Translations under genes and position numbers: made by a program
Origin: Bacteroidales bacterium
GTDB lineage: Bacteria > Bacteroidota > Bacteroidia > Bacteroidales > Muribaculaceae
Length of the DNA: 64,000 nt
Direction of reading: 5' to 3'
NCBI GenBank assembly: GCA_022009815.1
Contig: CP091725.1
Coordinates: 2,721,567-2,785,566 of the forward strand
The notes under the pieces: model-generated
What the model saw: only the letters and a program-made list of their open reading frames with translations
Told to the model about the DNA's origin: nothing
The model's database searches: none
Shown here: positions 1 to 9,451 of the stretch, piece after piece
Layout of the letters: each line of letters starts with the position of its first letter
Position numbering within the stretch: position 1 is the stretch's first letter

Positions 1-769
1 ATCCGTCAACAGCCCAGCAATGGTCGTAGCCTTTGCCGTAGGCAAGCGGTTGGAAGTCGGCATTGATGTCGCGCCCGAGCGTCTTCTGCTGAATGAAATC
101 CATCGGAGTGCCTTTCACGTCGGCCAATTCGCCGGTAGGCGCCAGCGAAGAGTCGGTCACGAGATAGCGCGATGCGTTCAGCTGCAACTTGTGGCTCAAC
201 ACGCTTCCGCTGTTGTGGCCGTCAAGATTGAAATAGCAGTGGTTTGTCAGATTGAGCACCGTAGGGCGGTCGGTAGAGGCAACGATGTCGAGACACAGCC
301 CGCACGAAGGCATCCACGTGTAGATTGCCTTAACAGTCAGCGTTCCGGGATAGCCCTGGTCGCCGTCATCGCTCGTGAGCGAAAACTCCACGGCATTGTC
401 GCCCACCGAGCGGCTCTTCCAGATTCTGTGGGCAAAACCCTCGCGTCCGCCGTGCAAGGCGTTCGGACCGCAGTTGCATTCAAGATGGTACTCATTGCCG
501 TCGATTGAAAACACCCCACGGGCAATGCGGTTGGCATAACGCCCTATAAACTTTCCGGCATTAGGGTCGTCGTGGCAATATGTCTCAGCCGACGGATAGC
601 CCGTGACCACATCCTTATACTCGCCGTTCCCGTCAGGGACCGACAGTGCCACGACACCGGCACCCAGTGCCGACAGCACCACCGAGCCGCACTCGTCATC
701 GCAGATGGTGAAATACGCCACCTCTCCGAGCGAAGTCATATAGATGTCTTTTTTTATTGTCGTTGCCAT
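1..769 (-). CDS. galM: aldose 1-epimerase (galactose mutarotase), 3' end outside window
   Basis: The minus strand stays open from the ATG at 769 to the window edge, about 256 codons. It encodes an aldose 1-epimerase, which interconverts alpha and beta anomers of galactose or glucose in the cytoplasm or periplasm. Recognisable motifs are GRYANRIARG (about residues 78-87), the HGG segment that follows it, NLTNHCYFNL with the conserved active-site histidine, and YDHCW near the window edge. There is no signal peptide, so a cytoplasmic enzyme is likely. The C-terminal portion with the catalytic glutamate is beyond base 1. The start was chosen as the first ATG upstream of the conserved domain. Family membership is clear; sugar specificity cannot be read from the sequence. 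Confidence 0.93.
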   Translation of the reverse strand, partial: MATTIKKDIYMTSLGEVAYFTICDDECGSVVLSALGAGVVALSVPDGNGEYKDVVTGYPSAETYCHDDPNAGKFIGRYANRIARGVFSIDGNEYHLECNCGPNALHGGREGFAHRIWKSRSVGDNAVEFSLTSDDGDQGYPGTLTVKAIYTWMPSCGLCLDIVASTDRPTVLNLTNHCYFNLDGHNSGSVLSHKLQLNASRYLVTDSSLAPTGELADVKGTPMDFIQQKTLGRDINADFQPLAYGKGYDHCWAVDG

Positions 770-946
770 TGTCGTATGATTCCGATTTGCAAAATTCGGA
801 TTTTTCTGCGAGAATGGCAATTATTATCGGCACAAAAATATAAAAAGAGAGTGCGGCATGGAATTTCCGCACTCTAAGCAGACTGATTACTTACCAAATT
901 TGTGATTAATATCGGAGGCTTCACAGCCGCCTTTCTATAGTTTCCC

Positions 947-1501
947 TTATTTTCTCACCCAATTGTCGACATCCTCCTGCGACACGCCGTTCAGCATCCG
1001 TCCGTCGCTGAAATCCACATCAGGGTATGCCTTGCGCAGTTGCTTTACCGAATTTTCAATTCCGCTTCCTCCTGAAGTCGAGAACGGAATCACAGTCACG
1101 CCCTTCAATCCGTAGGTCTCCACAAAAGTGTTGACGATGCGCGGCGCCATGTTCCACCAGTTTGGAAAACCGAGATAAACCACATCGTAACCATCGATGT
1201 TTTCCTTCGTTTTCACAATTGCCGGACGCGCCGCCGGATTGTCGTTCTCACGGCAGCAACGCGACGCACGGTCAGTCCAGTCAAGGTCGGCTGCAGAATA
1301 TTCCTCCTCAGGCTGAATCCTCATCAATTCGCCACCAGTGGCGGATGCTATCATTTTAGCGACACGTTCGGTCGTTCCAGTGGCTGAAAAATACGCCACC
1401 AAAACCTTTTCCTGTTCCATTTCCTTACTCTCCTTTTTCTGTGCGCACGCCGTGCTGAACATCAATAACACAGCGGCAATAATTGTCAAAAATCGTTTCA
1501 T
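947..1501 (-). CDS. flavodoxin-family lipoprotein
   Basis: A 184-aa protein with a hydrophobic signal segment and a lipobox ending STAC at about residue 20, so probably a lipid-anchored envelope protein. The mature part opens with VLVAYFSATGTTERVA, the phosphate-binding loop of flavodoxins, and later has YLGFPNWWNMAPR and FSTSGGSG, typical of the NAD(P)H-dependent or flavodoxin_4 group. It should bind FMN and take part in electron transfer, but its partner is unknown. Relatives often sit next to cupin and aldo/keto reductase genes. The relic of a cupin gene directly upstream (1503-1677) fits that arrangement. Confidence 0.88.
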   Translation of the reverse strand: MKRFLTIIAAVLLMFSTACAQKKESKEMEQEKVLVAYFSATGTTERVAKMIASATGGELMRIQPEEEYSAADLDWTDRASRCCRENDNPAARPAIVKTKENIDGYDVVYLGFPNWWNMAPRIVNTFVETYGLKGVTVIPFSTSGGSGIENSVKQLRKAYPDVDFSDGRMLNGVSQEDVDNWVRK

Positions 1502-1502
1502 C

Positions 1503-1677
1503 TTATCTCAATTTATCGTATTCCACATCAGTGACCGGCTCAAGCCTTTCGTCAGAAGCCCCGTCAGCCGGGACAGCAACGGCAATATGCTGAAACTACG
1601 AGTCGGCTGCGGCACCGTGCCAATGCTTCACCTCGGCAGGAATATTGACCACGTCGTCCTGACGCAAGCGCCGCCAT
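1503..1677 (-). pseudogene. relic of a cupin-domain protein gene (C-terminal piece)
   Basis: Read on the minus strand, this stretch gives DDVVNIPAEVKHWHGAAADS, then an in-frame TAG, then FQHIAVAVPADGAS and LEPVTDVEYDKLR before a stop. That is the metal-binding C-terminal half of a small cupin (the HWHGA motif). The TAG stands where relatives have a tryptophan codon (TGG). Immediately upstream the frame is closed and no N-terminal half is visible. It lies two bases upstream of the flavodoxin gene's start, in the same direction. A single substitution plus missing 5' end points to a genuine relic rather than only a sequencing error. Confidence 0.7.
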
Positions 1678-1843
1678 AATTATTTTTGTCTTCTTGTTTG
1701 CAAAATTACACTTTGAACAGCAACCATTTACTACCAAAATCACGGATTGGACAACACATTTTGCTGAATTGCCCAAAACTTTTCTCAACATTCATTGTTT
1801 ATACAATAAAATCATACTAACTTACATCAAAAACCTGAATATT

Positions 1844-2275
1844 ATGAAGAAGTTTTTCATCACTACAATTCTTGCAGTCGCTGCCGTTCTTCCGGCATCA
1901 GCACAAGTACGTTCGCTAGACATGAAAGCAAACCTCCGCAGCGATTTCGGCCTTGGCATCGGAGTGACATTCCAGCTGCCGCGCAACTTTGAATTCGCCC
2001 CGTCGCTCAACTATTATTTCAACGACAGCAACACGCTGACCATCGACGGCGACTTCCGCTATCGTTTCGAGCTGCCACGCAACTTCTCGCTCTACCCAAT
2101 ACTCGGTCCGGTGTTCTTCCACGCCAACGACTACAACAAGCTGGGTGTAGACATCGGTCTTGGATTCGCATACGACATCAATTCACACTGGGCTATCGGA
2201 GCTGAGGGCAAATACCAATATGTCGACGATTGGGACGATGCATATCTGTCGTTCTGCGCTTCTTATAAATTCTAA
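1844..2275 (+). CDS. small outer-membrane beta-barrel protein
   Basis: A 143-aa protein with a clear signal peptide (MKKFFITTILAVAAVLPASA, cleavage before QV). It is followed by alternating hydrophobic and polar strands: ANLRSDFGLGIGVTFQLP, FEFAPSLNYYF, LTIDGDFRYRFEL and a final strand ending in CASYKF with a C-terminal phenylalanine. This is the pattern of an eight-stranded OmpA/OmpX-like barrel. The ATG at 1844 was chosen over an upstream in-frame ATG because it begins the signal peptide. Function is unknown beyond outer-membrane location. Confidence 0.8.
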   Translation: MKKFFITTILAVAAVLPASAQVRSLDMKANLRSDFGLGIGVTFQLPRNFEFAPSLNYYFNDSNTLTIDGDFRYRFELPRNFSLYPILGPVFFHANDYNKLGVDIGLGFAYDINSHWAIGAEGKYQYVDDWDDAYLSFCASYKF

Positions 2276-2281
2276 GGCATA

Positions 2282-3238
2282 ATGAAAATCTGCATTTTAG
2301 ACGGATATTCCCTCAACCCGGGCGACCTCGACTGGTCGCCCGTTGAGCGTTTGGGCGACGTGACGCTTTTCGACCGCACTCCAACCGACAAAATCGTGGA
2401 GCGCGCCGCCGATGCCGACATCGTGCTGACCAACAAAGTGCCTTTCAGCGACGACACGCTACGGCAACTGCCACGGCTGCGCTTCATCTGCGTGCTCGCC
2501 ACAGGCTACAACATCATCGACACCGAAGCGGCAGCACGCCAGGGAGTAGTGGTTGCCAACATCCCCGCCTACAGCACCATGTCGGTGGCACAGATGGCCT
2601 TCGCCCACATTCTCAACATCACAAACCACGTGGCCTCCTACGCACACGAGGTTGCCGACGGCAAATGGACAAACTGCCCCGACTTCTGCTTCTGGGACAG
2701 TGCGCTGACAGAACTGGCAGGCAAGACAATGGGTATTGTCGGACTCGGCAACACCGGAATGGCGACAGCGCGCATAGCCATTGCAATGGGCATGAAAGTG
2801 GTGGCTATGACATCAAAAAGCGCCGACACACTTCCCGAAGGAATCACGCCGGCACCGCTCGACGATGTGCTTGCCTCAGCAGACGTGGTCAGCCTTCACT
2901 GCCCACTCACCCCGTCGACACGTCATCTCATCAATGCCGCATCCATCGCCAAGATGAAACCATCGGCTATTCTGATCAACACCGGACGCGGTCCGCTTGT
3001 CGACGAGCAGGCAGTAGCCGACGCGCTCAACGATGGACGTCTGGCGGCATTCGGCGCCGATGTGCTGTCGCAGGAGCCACCCCGCGACGACAACCCACTG
3101 CTCTCCGCGCGCAATTGCTTCCTGACACCCCACATCGCATGGGCCACCCTCGAGGCACGCACGCGCCTGATGAGCATAGCCACAGAAAACGTGCGCCAAT
3201 TCATTGCGGGAGAGCCAGTTGCAAACCGCGTGAACTAA
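2282..3238 (+). CDS. D-2-hydroxyacid dehydrogenase
   Basis: A 318-aa NAD-dependent D-isomer 2-hydroxyacid dehydrogenase, close to the glycerate/hydroxypyruvate reductase group. It has the N-terminal flavodoxin-like catalytic domain, the dinucleotide fold motif GIVGLGNTGMATA near residue 150, LHCPLTPSTRHLI, INTGRGPLVDEQAV with the catalytic arginine, and the C-terminal TPHIAWAT with the catalytic histidine. Usual family length is 310-330 aa. The exact substrate (glycerate, phosphoglycerate-like or another 2-oxoacid) cannot be settled here. A hairpin at 3246-3293 probably ends the transcript. Confidence 0.9.
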   Translation: MKICILDGYSLNPGDLDWSPVERLGDVTLFDRTPTDKIVERAADADIVLTNKVPFSDDTLRQLPRLRFICVLATGYNIIDTEAAARQGVVVANIPAYSTMSVAQMAFAHILNITNHVASYAHEVADGKWTNCPDFCFWDSALTELAGKTMGIVGLGNTGMATARIAIAMGMKVVAMTSKSADTLPEGITPAPLDDVLASADVVSLHCPLTPSTRHLINAASIAKMKPSAILINTGRGPLVDEQAVADALNDGRLAAFGADVLSQEPPRDDNPLLSARNCFLTPHIAWATLEARTRLMSIATENVRQFIAGEPVANRVN

Positions 3239-3245
3239 CAGATAT

Positions 3246-3293
3246 AAAAGGAATAATAAGTAACAAAAATCAAAGTCGCCTATTATTCCTTTT
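3246..3293 (+). terminator. stem-loop terminator after the dehydrogenase
   Basis: AAAGGAATAATA pairs with TATTATTCCTTT across a loop of about 23 bases, followed by T-rich ATTTTC. It lies 8 bases past the stop codon. Confidence 0.65.
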
Positions 3294-3439
3294 ATTTTCA
3301 ATAACATACGCCTTAAAGCAGACAACGAGTCGCTATATTTAACGAATATTAACCTTATAAATTATAACGTCTTGTTGTTTTTTTAAAACAAATATTCTAC
3401 CTTAGCAACCGATTTACAAAGAATCTAATAGCAACCCAA

Positions 3440-4644
3440 ATGAATAAGCGAGTAGGCATATTAATGCTTCTCTTTGGTATGTTTTTAATCCCAAACGCGC
3501 ATACCAACATCACAGAAATCGACATTGACTTCCAAGTGGGGAAGTGCAATGTTGACACTGCGTATAGCGACAATGCCCGTCAACTCGCAAATCTCGAAAA
3601 ACAATCCAATACGTAAACAGCCATCCCAATGTGCGCATTGAGAGGCTAACAATCAGCGGCTATGCCTCGCCCGAAGGACCTGCGATAAAAAACAAGCAGC
3701 TTGGCGAAACCCGTGCCAACGCGTTGGAGCAATACATCCGTTCGCGCATTGACATTGCCGACTCGCTGGTGGTGCGCCTGCCGGCGACGATTCCATGGGA
3801 CATGCTGAAAGCAGAAATCCGCACATCGCAAGAGCCTGGCTACAACGAGATTGACCGCGTGCTGCACTCCGACTCCACCGTAATCGAGTATCTTCCCGGA
3901 CGATGGGCAGACCGCCGCGCCTTCGAGATTCAACGGCAGAAGGCATACAAGACACTGAACCGCAACGTGTTTCCATCGATGCGGAGCGCGAAGGCACAGA
4001 TTACGACAACCGAATCTGTCCCCGACGGAGAAATCGCGTTGCCGACGGCAGACTACGACCTGTCAGGAATCAGCGTGTCGGCGGTCGACATCCCCGACGC
4101 AGAGACTGGAGACAACGGAGAATGGACACGCGGACTTTACCTGAAAACAAATGCCGTAGGATGGGCTATGCTCATCTCCAACATAGCCGTGGAAGTGGAC
4201 ATCAACAAGCAATGGAGCGTGACGCTGCCCGTCTACTACTCGGCACTCAACTACTTTACGCGCACACGCAAACTGCGCACACTCGCCTTCCAGCCCGAAG
4301 TGCGCTGGTGGTTTGCCCCCAAATGGTTTGTGGGCGCACATTTCGGCGTGGCACAGTACAACTATGCCCTATCATCGTCGGAATGGCGCTATCAAGACCA
4401 TAACGGCAACACCCCGGCACTTGGCGGAGGTCTTAGCTTCGGCTGGCGCACACCGCTCGGCAAGAGCAAGCACTGGATGATGGAGCTCACCGCCGGCGCC
4501 GGATGCTACCGGCTGAAGTACGACACATTCCACAACGAAGCCAACGGTGCGATGGTCTGCACCACAAGCCGCACATTCTTCGGAGTGGACAATGCCGCAG
4601 TGACGTTTATCTATCGTTTCGACCTTAAACGCAAGAGAAGATGA
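3440..4644 (+). CDS. DUF3575-type fimbria-associated outer-membrane protein (frame broken near 3597)
   Basis: The reading frame begins at 3440 (MNKRVGILMLLFGMFLIPNA, a signal peptide) and hits a stop near 3616. The other frame picks up with QYVNSHPNVRIERLTISGYA. Adding one A to the GAAAAAC tract near 3595 joins them into a protein of about 401 aa. The first third has an OmpA-like segment (SGYASPEGPA, LGETRANALEQYI). The C-terminal 170 residues form the DUF3575 barrel-like domain (LYLKTNAVGWAMLISNIAVE, FAPKWFVGAHFGVAQYNYAL, last strand FIYRFDLKRKRR). DUF3575 proteins commonly precede Mfa2/FimB-like lipoproteins, as here: the next gene overlaps by ATGA. Probably an outer-membrane anchor or assembly component. 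Confidence 0.78.
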
Positions 4645-5783
4645 AACGATCAGCCCTGACATATTGCATTTTGAGCCTGTTCGCCATTTTGGGCTTCTCG
4701 GCATGCGACGTGCACGAGTTTCCCGACATGCCGGAGCGACGCCCGTATGAACTTGTGCTCGACTTCACCAACGCCATCGACATGGGCTTCTATCAGACCA
4801 TCGACTATTCGCGCGCCTCCACCGAAGCCAGCCCGTCGGGAACGAAGACACAGACAGAAATCACCTACGACATACGCTATACCGTAAACGCCTACCGCAT
4901 CGACGGCAACGATGGCAACCGACTATCGGACACCACCGTCGTGGTCTGCAACAGCGACCTTGAAAATCTGAACCACACCCTGCGGCTCAACCTTCGCCCC
5001 GGCAAATACCGCTTTCTTGTGTGGGCAGACTACGTGGTCCACGGCACGAAAACCGACCTCTATTACAACACGTCAAACTTCGAGGAGATAATCCTCGCCG
5101 ACCGTCAGAACCATACAGGCTCAACCGACCGCCGCGACGCATTCCGCGGAGAGAAGGAAGCAGAAGTGTACGACAACCCGGAGCTGACGTCAAACTCCAC
5201 ACGGTCGACCGCCGTAAACCGCATAGAGGTTGAAATGGAGCGACCGTTGGCAAAGTTCAAATTCATCTCCCACGACATCGTCAAGTTTCTCAGCTACGTG
5301 CTCCAGCAACGTGCCATCCGCCAAAAAGAAGCGGAAATGAAGGCACAGCAAGGAGTGTCGCCAGAGTCTGCCGACCCAAAGGCCGACCCCAAAGCCGACA
5401 TCAAGAACATCAACACAAACGACTTCCGCGTAGTGTTCCGCTACCAAGGCTTCATGCCGTGCTCATTCAATATGTTTACCAACAAGCCAGCCGACTCCTG
5501 GACAGGCGTCGCGTTCGACAGCACGATGCAGCGGCTTAGCGACACGGAGGTGGAACTCGGATTCGACTATGTGTTTGTCAACGGAGGAGAGTCGACGGTG
5601 CCTGTTTCGGTGGAGGTTTACGACACCGACGGAACGCTGCTGTCGAGCACGCTGCCAATCGACGTGCCAGTGGTGCGCAACAAGCTCACCGTGGTGCGCG
5701 GCAATTTCCTCTCGTCGAAGGCTTCGGGAGGCGTGAGCATCCGAACGGAATTCGACGGCGAATACAATCTTGAAATCAGATAA
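4641..5783 (+). CDS. Mfa2/FimB-like fimbrial lipoprotein
   Basis: A 380-aa lipoprotein (signal segment and lipobox FSACD, cysteine about residue 22). Conserved-looking segments are RLNLRPGKYRFLVWADY, DRRDAFRG and MERPLAKFKFISHDI. These match by position the same elements in the adjacent DUF6562 protein (GKEYDFVFWADA, LDAFFGQK, RPFAQINIGTDDF), so the two share a fimbrillin-like beta-sandwich architecture. The charged insertion with AQQGVSPESADPKADPKAD near residues 235-260 looks like a flexible loop. It overlaps the DUF3575 gene by four bases and is followed 27 bases later by the DUF6562 gene, so it is the middle gene of an operon. By analogy with Mfa2/FimB it may anchor or cap a surface polymer; this is inference. 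Confidence 0.72.
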   Translation: MKRSALTYCILSLFAILGFSACDVHEFPDMPERRPYELVLDFTNAIDMGFYQTIDYSRASTEASPSGTKTQTEITYDIRYTVNAYRIDGNDGNRLSDTTVVVCNSDLENLNHTLRLNLRPGKYRFLVWADYVVHGTKTDLYYNTSNFEEIILADRQNHTGSTDRRDAFRGEKEAEVYDNPELTSNSTRSTAVNRIEVEMERPLAKFKFISHDIVKFLSYVLQQRAIRQKEAEMKAQQGVSPESADPKADPKADIKNINTNDFRVVFRYQGFMPCSFNMFTNKPADSWTGVAFDSTMQRLSDTEVELGFDYVFVNGGESTVPVSVEVYDTDGTLLSSTLPIDVPVVRNKLTVVRGNFLSSKASGGVSIRTEFDGEYNLEIR

Positions 5784-5810
5784 AAAAACAAATTATAATT
5801 TATGTGTTCT

Positions 5811-7556
5811 ATGAAAAAGGTATTATTTTCAACCGTTGCCATATCGGCATTGATGCTGATGGCAACATCCTGCGCCGATGATCAGACATCGGACTTGAAG
5901 GCCGGCGCAGAAAGCACTGTGACAATCACAGCCCAGCTGCCTGGCGACATGGGCACCCGTGCATTTGCCGACGGCACAAAAGCCACCGAGCTGCACTATG
6001 CCGTTTATGAGAAAGGCACAACGACAAGACTTGCAGTCTGCAAAAAAGCCGACGGCACTAAGGGACAACTCGAGGGCACAGCCACAATGACAGGTCTGCA
6101 AACCACCATCTCCTTGCAGCTGACCACCGGCAAGGAATACGACTTCGTGTTCTGGGCCGACGCTCCTGGCGACAACGTTTACACGTTTGACTCTGAGAAC
6201 CAGACTGTAACCGTCAACTACGCCAATGCCGAAAACAACACCGACAATCTTGACGCATTCTTCGGTCAGAAGAAAGCGCTGAAGGTTAGCGGCAACATGA
6301 GCATTTCGCAGGAGCTCCGCCGTCCGTTCGCACAGATCAACATCGGAACAGACGACTTTGACGCAGCGGCAGCTGCCGGCTACACCGTTTCAGAGTCGAC
6401 CATCGGAGTGGCAACCTACAAAACGCTCAACCTTCTCTCAGAAGAGGTCAGCGACCCTGTCACTGCGACATTCGTAAAGAAACCGATTCCTACAGAGGAC
6501 TCTAAATTTTCAATAAACAGCAAGGATTACAAATATCTGTCGATGTCGTACGTGCTCGTGCCGAAGGACAAAGAAACTGTCGACATCGCGTTTGACTACA
6601 CGCTGACAAACCGCACGTTCACCAACGTGCCTGTGCAACGCAACTACCGCACAAACATCTATGGCTCGTTGCTCACCAACACTGCCGACTTCAACGTTGT
6701 AATCGCCCCGGGATTCAACGACCCAGACAACAACTATGAGGTGCTCAACGCAAAAGGCGTAAGCCAACTCAAAGACCTTTTGGCTTCAGGCACAGACTTG
6801 AGCAAAAAAGACGTGATCGTTGACCTCAACGGCGAGACAATGGACAGCAACATCGCGCTCAACGCCCACAGCGTTGCCGTTGAAAACGGAACAGTCGACG
6901 CCTCCCAACTGAGCGCAAAGGCAGAAGAGGGCGTAACACTGAGAAACGTGAAGTTGACAGGCTCTTTCCCAAAAGCCTCATCAAATGCCCGCGTAATTGT
7001 TGAAACGGCAGGCGATGTTGTTGTCGACGGACTCGACTACACCGGCGCCACCGACGGCTACAATCCTCTTGAAATCAACCTACGCAACGTTGTTTCAAAG
7101 AACGTAACAGTAAAGAACTGCAAATTTGCCAAATTCACAAACAACGCAATGACGGTGTTCGGAATGGCTGAAGGCGGAGTGCTTAACATTGAAAACAACA
7201 CTTTCGACTTGGCAAAAACAAGCGAGGCTGTGCGCATCAGCAACAAGACAAACACCAAATTCACTGTCAACGTAAAGGATTGCTCCTACACCTATCCTTC
7301 CGACGCAGCGGGACAATGGGTTGGTTTCTTCCTGTTCGAGGACTACACTTCAGCAACAGAAGAGGAAGCCAACGTCGCAATGCAGTTCAAAGACCTTACA
7401 GTCAACGTTGACAATGTGACATTCGACGGCGCAAAGGTAACAGAATTGAATCTGTTCAGCGGCGCACGCAACCAATTCGCGTGCATGTGCTACGACAAGT
7501 TGCCAAGCTTAGTAGTAACCGACGCCACCCACTTCCCTACATTCAACTTCAAATAG
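5811..7556 (+). CDS. DUF6562-type surface lipoprotein with beta-helix C-terminus
   Basis: A protein of about 581 aa starting at the second of two close ATGs (5811), which places the lipobox MATSC properly and matches its paralogs at 24135 and 26793. Residues 30-300 form the DUF6562/fimbrillin-like part (TITAQLPGDMGTRAFADGTK, FVFWADAPGD, RPFAQINIGTDDFDAA, NVPVQRNYRTNIYGSLLTN). Residues 310-580 look like a right-handed beta-helix (VTVKNCKFAKFTNNAMTVFG and similar repeating strands). It is the third gene of the operon and a plausible adhesive tip or stalk subunit. The two tandem copies at 24-29 kb are paralogs with their own promoters. This copy shows no frame break. Confidence 0.78.
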   Translation: MKKVLFSTVAISALMLMATSCADDQTSDLKAGAESTVTITAQLPGDMGTRAFADGTKATELHYAVYEKGTTTRLAVCKKADGTKGQLEGTATMTGLQTTISLQLTTGKEYDFVFWADAPGDNVYTFDSENQTVTVNYANAENNTDNLDAFFGQKKALKVSGNMSISQELRRPFAQINIGTDDFDAAAAAGYTVSESTIGVATYKTLNLLSEEVSDPVTATFVKKPIPTEDSKFSINSKDYKYLSMSYVLVPKDKETVDIAFDYTLTNRTFTNVPVQRNYRTNIYGSLLTNTADFNVVIAPGFNDPDNNYEVLNAKGVSQLKDLLASGTDLSKKDVIVDLNGETMDSNIALNAHSVAVENGTVDASQLSAKAEEGVTLRNVKLTGSFPKASSNARVIVETAGDVVVDGLDYTGATDGYNPLEINLRNVVSKNVTVKNCKFAKFTNNAMTVFGMAEGGVLNIENNTFDLAKTSEAVRISNKTNTKFTVNVKDCSYTYPSDAAGQWVGFFLFEDYTSATEEEANVAMQFKDLTVNVDNVTFDGAKVTELNLFSGARNQFACMCYDKLPSLVVTDATHFPTFNFK

Positions 7557-7592
7557 ACTGAACCGTAGAGAATATCAAACATAACAACACGC

Positions 7593-7629
7593 ACCGCGCC
7601 ACCGCAGCAAACGACTGTGGTGGCGCGGT
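7593..7629 (+). terminator. stem-loop after the fimbria-like operon
   Basis: ACCGCGCCACCGC pairs with GTGGTGGCGCGGT (one mismatch) 36 bases past the DUF6562 stop; weak T-run (TTGCTTTC). Confidence 0.6.
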
Positions 7630-7806
7630 TGCTTTCGCTGTAGCGCATCTCCGAAGCGCTGTCTGCCACTGAGCGCGTTGAGTTCTGACTTTGTGCAATG
7701 AAACAACAGCAACGTTGGCAGGCAATAGTCGCGGAGCGAAGCGGGTGCGTGCCGGAGGAACGCTGCTACGATAGAGCCAACACATATAACGCCATCAAGC
7801 ACAGAC

Positions 7807-7832
7807 GGCGGGACATCTCACGATGTCCCGCC
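7807..7832. terminator. perfect GC-rich stem-loop between convergent genes
   Basis: GGCGGGACAT and ATGTCCCGCC pair perfectly around a six-base loop. Lies 29 bases past the nhaD stop (minus strand), so probably ends that transcript. No long T-run on either side. Confidence 0.55.
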
Positions 7833-7861
7833 GCCGTACATACATATCAATCAACTTTAAA

Positions 7862-9269
7862 TCAGCAGAAGATAAACGTCCGCTCAAGCCAGTAGACCAG
7901 GATACCTGCCAGATAACCGAGCAGACACACAAACGAAATGTGGCGTAAATACCAGCCGAATGTGATTTTTTCAAGACCCATCACCACAACGCCGGCGGCA
8001 CTGCCGATAATGAGCATGCTGCCACCCACTCCGGCGCAGTAAGCAAGCAACTGCCAGAACTGACCGTCCTGCACAAACATCATCATGTCGGGACTTGTCA
8101 CGGCGGCGGCAGGGATAACGTTGTACATACCCATGCATCCAGCCACAAGCGGCACATTGTCGACAATCGACGACACCACGCCAATGGCACCTGTCACGAA
8201 ATAAGCATTGCCGTTGGTGGCGTGTTCAAGCCACTGTCCGAAACTTGTAAGCACACCCACCTCGCTCAGCACAGCCACAGCCATCAGAATGCCGAGGAAA
8301 CAGGATGGTCGACAAATCGATTTTATGAAGAATCGTCGACACGCGCTCAGAGAACGAGCCTTCCAACTCGTGTTCGTGGCGCAGGAATATCTCGGTCATC
8401 GCCCAAAGCAAGCCAAGCACGAAGAGGATGCCCATAAACGGAGGCAAACCAGTGATGGAGCGGAAGAACGGCACAAACATCAAGCCGCCCACACCGACAA
8501 CAAACACCGCCACCCGTTCACCATGACTGAGTGCCGATTTTGTGAAATCTACATTGTCCTCCACCACAGCCAACTGCCCCTTGAGCTTGAACTGCAACAG
8601 GAACGTAGGCAAGGCTATCGAGACAAGCGACGGCAGTAACACTTCCTTAATCACACCTATCGACGTGATGTTGCCCTTGATCCAAAGCATGATGGTCGTT
8701 ACGTCGCCAATCGGAGAGAACGCACCGCCACTGTTGGCGGCAAGGATGATGAGCGAGGCATAGATAAGCCTGTCGTTGCGTTCCTGCACGAGCTTGCGGA
8801 GCACCATAATCATCACGATGCTCGTGGTCAGGTTGTCGAGCACGGCAGAGAGAATAAACGTGATCAGCACGATGCGCCACAACAGCGAACGCTTGCTACG
8901 GGTGCGCAGACGGTCGCGCACAAAAACAAAGCCACCGTTGGTGTCGACAGTCTCGACAATGGTCATCGCTCCCATCAAGAAGAACAGAATCTCACACGCA
9001 TCGCCGAGATGCTCAAGCAGCACGCCCTGCGTCACAAACTGGCGCGCGGCAACATCGGAGTCGTCAAGATGGAACGCCGAAAAGAACCGGGCAAAATCAT
9101 CGGCATGGAACTCTGCCACATAATCAGGGCAGCCAATCATATACAGCGACCAGCAGATTGCACACATCAACAAGGCGGTCGCAGTCTTGTTGATTTTAAG
9201 TCCGCTCTCAAGAGCAATACAGCCGTAACCAATCAGAAATACGGCAACAATAACAATGGTTAAGAACAT
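7862..9269 (-). CDS. nhaD: NhaD-type sodium/proton antiporter (frame broken near 8305)
   Basis: Two adjacent minus-strand frames join into one membrane protein of about 470 aa. The first frame (9269 down) ends in sense at DLSTILF; the second resumes with LGILMAVAVLSEVGVLTSFG. A tract CTGTTTCCTC near 8305 has too few T's (or one too many) to keep frame. Features of the ion transporter/NhaD group are ILSAVLDNLTTSIVMIMVLR with the intramembrane DNLT motif, ANSGGAFSPIGDVTTIMLWI, and GVVSSIVDNVPLVAGCMGMY in the second half. About 11-12 membrane segments. It exports Na+ in exchange for protons in the inner membrane. Monocistronic and divergent from the DUF3109 gene. Confidence 0.9.
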
Positions 9270-9451
9270 AATATCTACAAAAAGGGCTTTAAAAAATAGT
9301 TTAGTTTTTGCGGGCGTAAAATTATGGAAATTTTTCCGTTATGTATAAAAATTTTTTTATGTTTAAAAACACATTTCACCGCCACACTTGCATATCCGGC
9401 ACAAAACGAGTAATTTCGCACACTGAAATGAAAAAAGAAGAAGAAGTCACT

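Larger units (their letters stand above)
7557..7861. other. 305-base intergenic region with two hairpins
   Basis: No convincing gene. Contains a terminator-like stem at 7593-7629, a second stem at 7807-7832, and between them GC-rich sequence sharing two 13-base words with the intergenic region at 35.7 kb (7712-7724 and 7746-7758). Confidence 0.7.

Noticed and set aside
8226..9269. Two separate NhaD-like genes
   Set aside because: The two frames are consecutive halves of one protein split at a T-tract; they share no duplicated domain.
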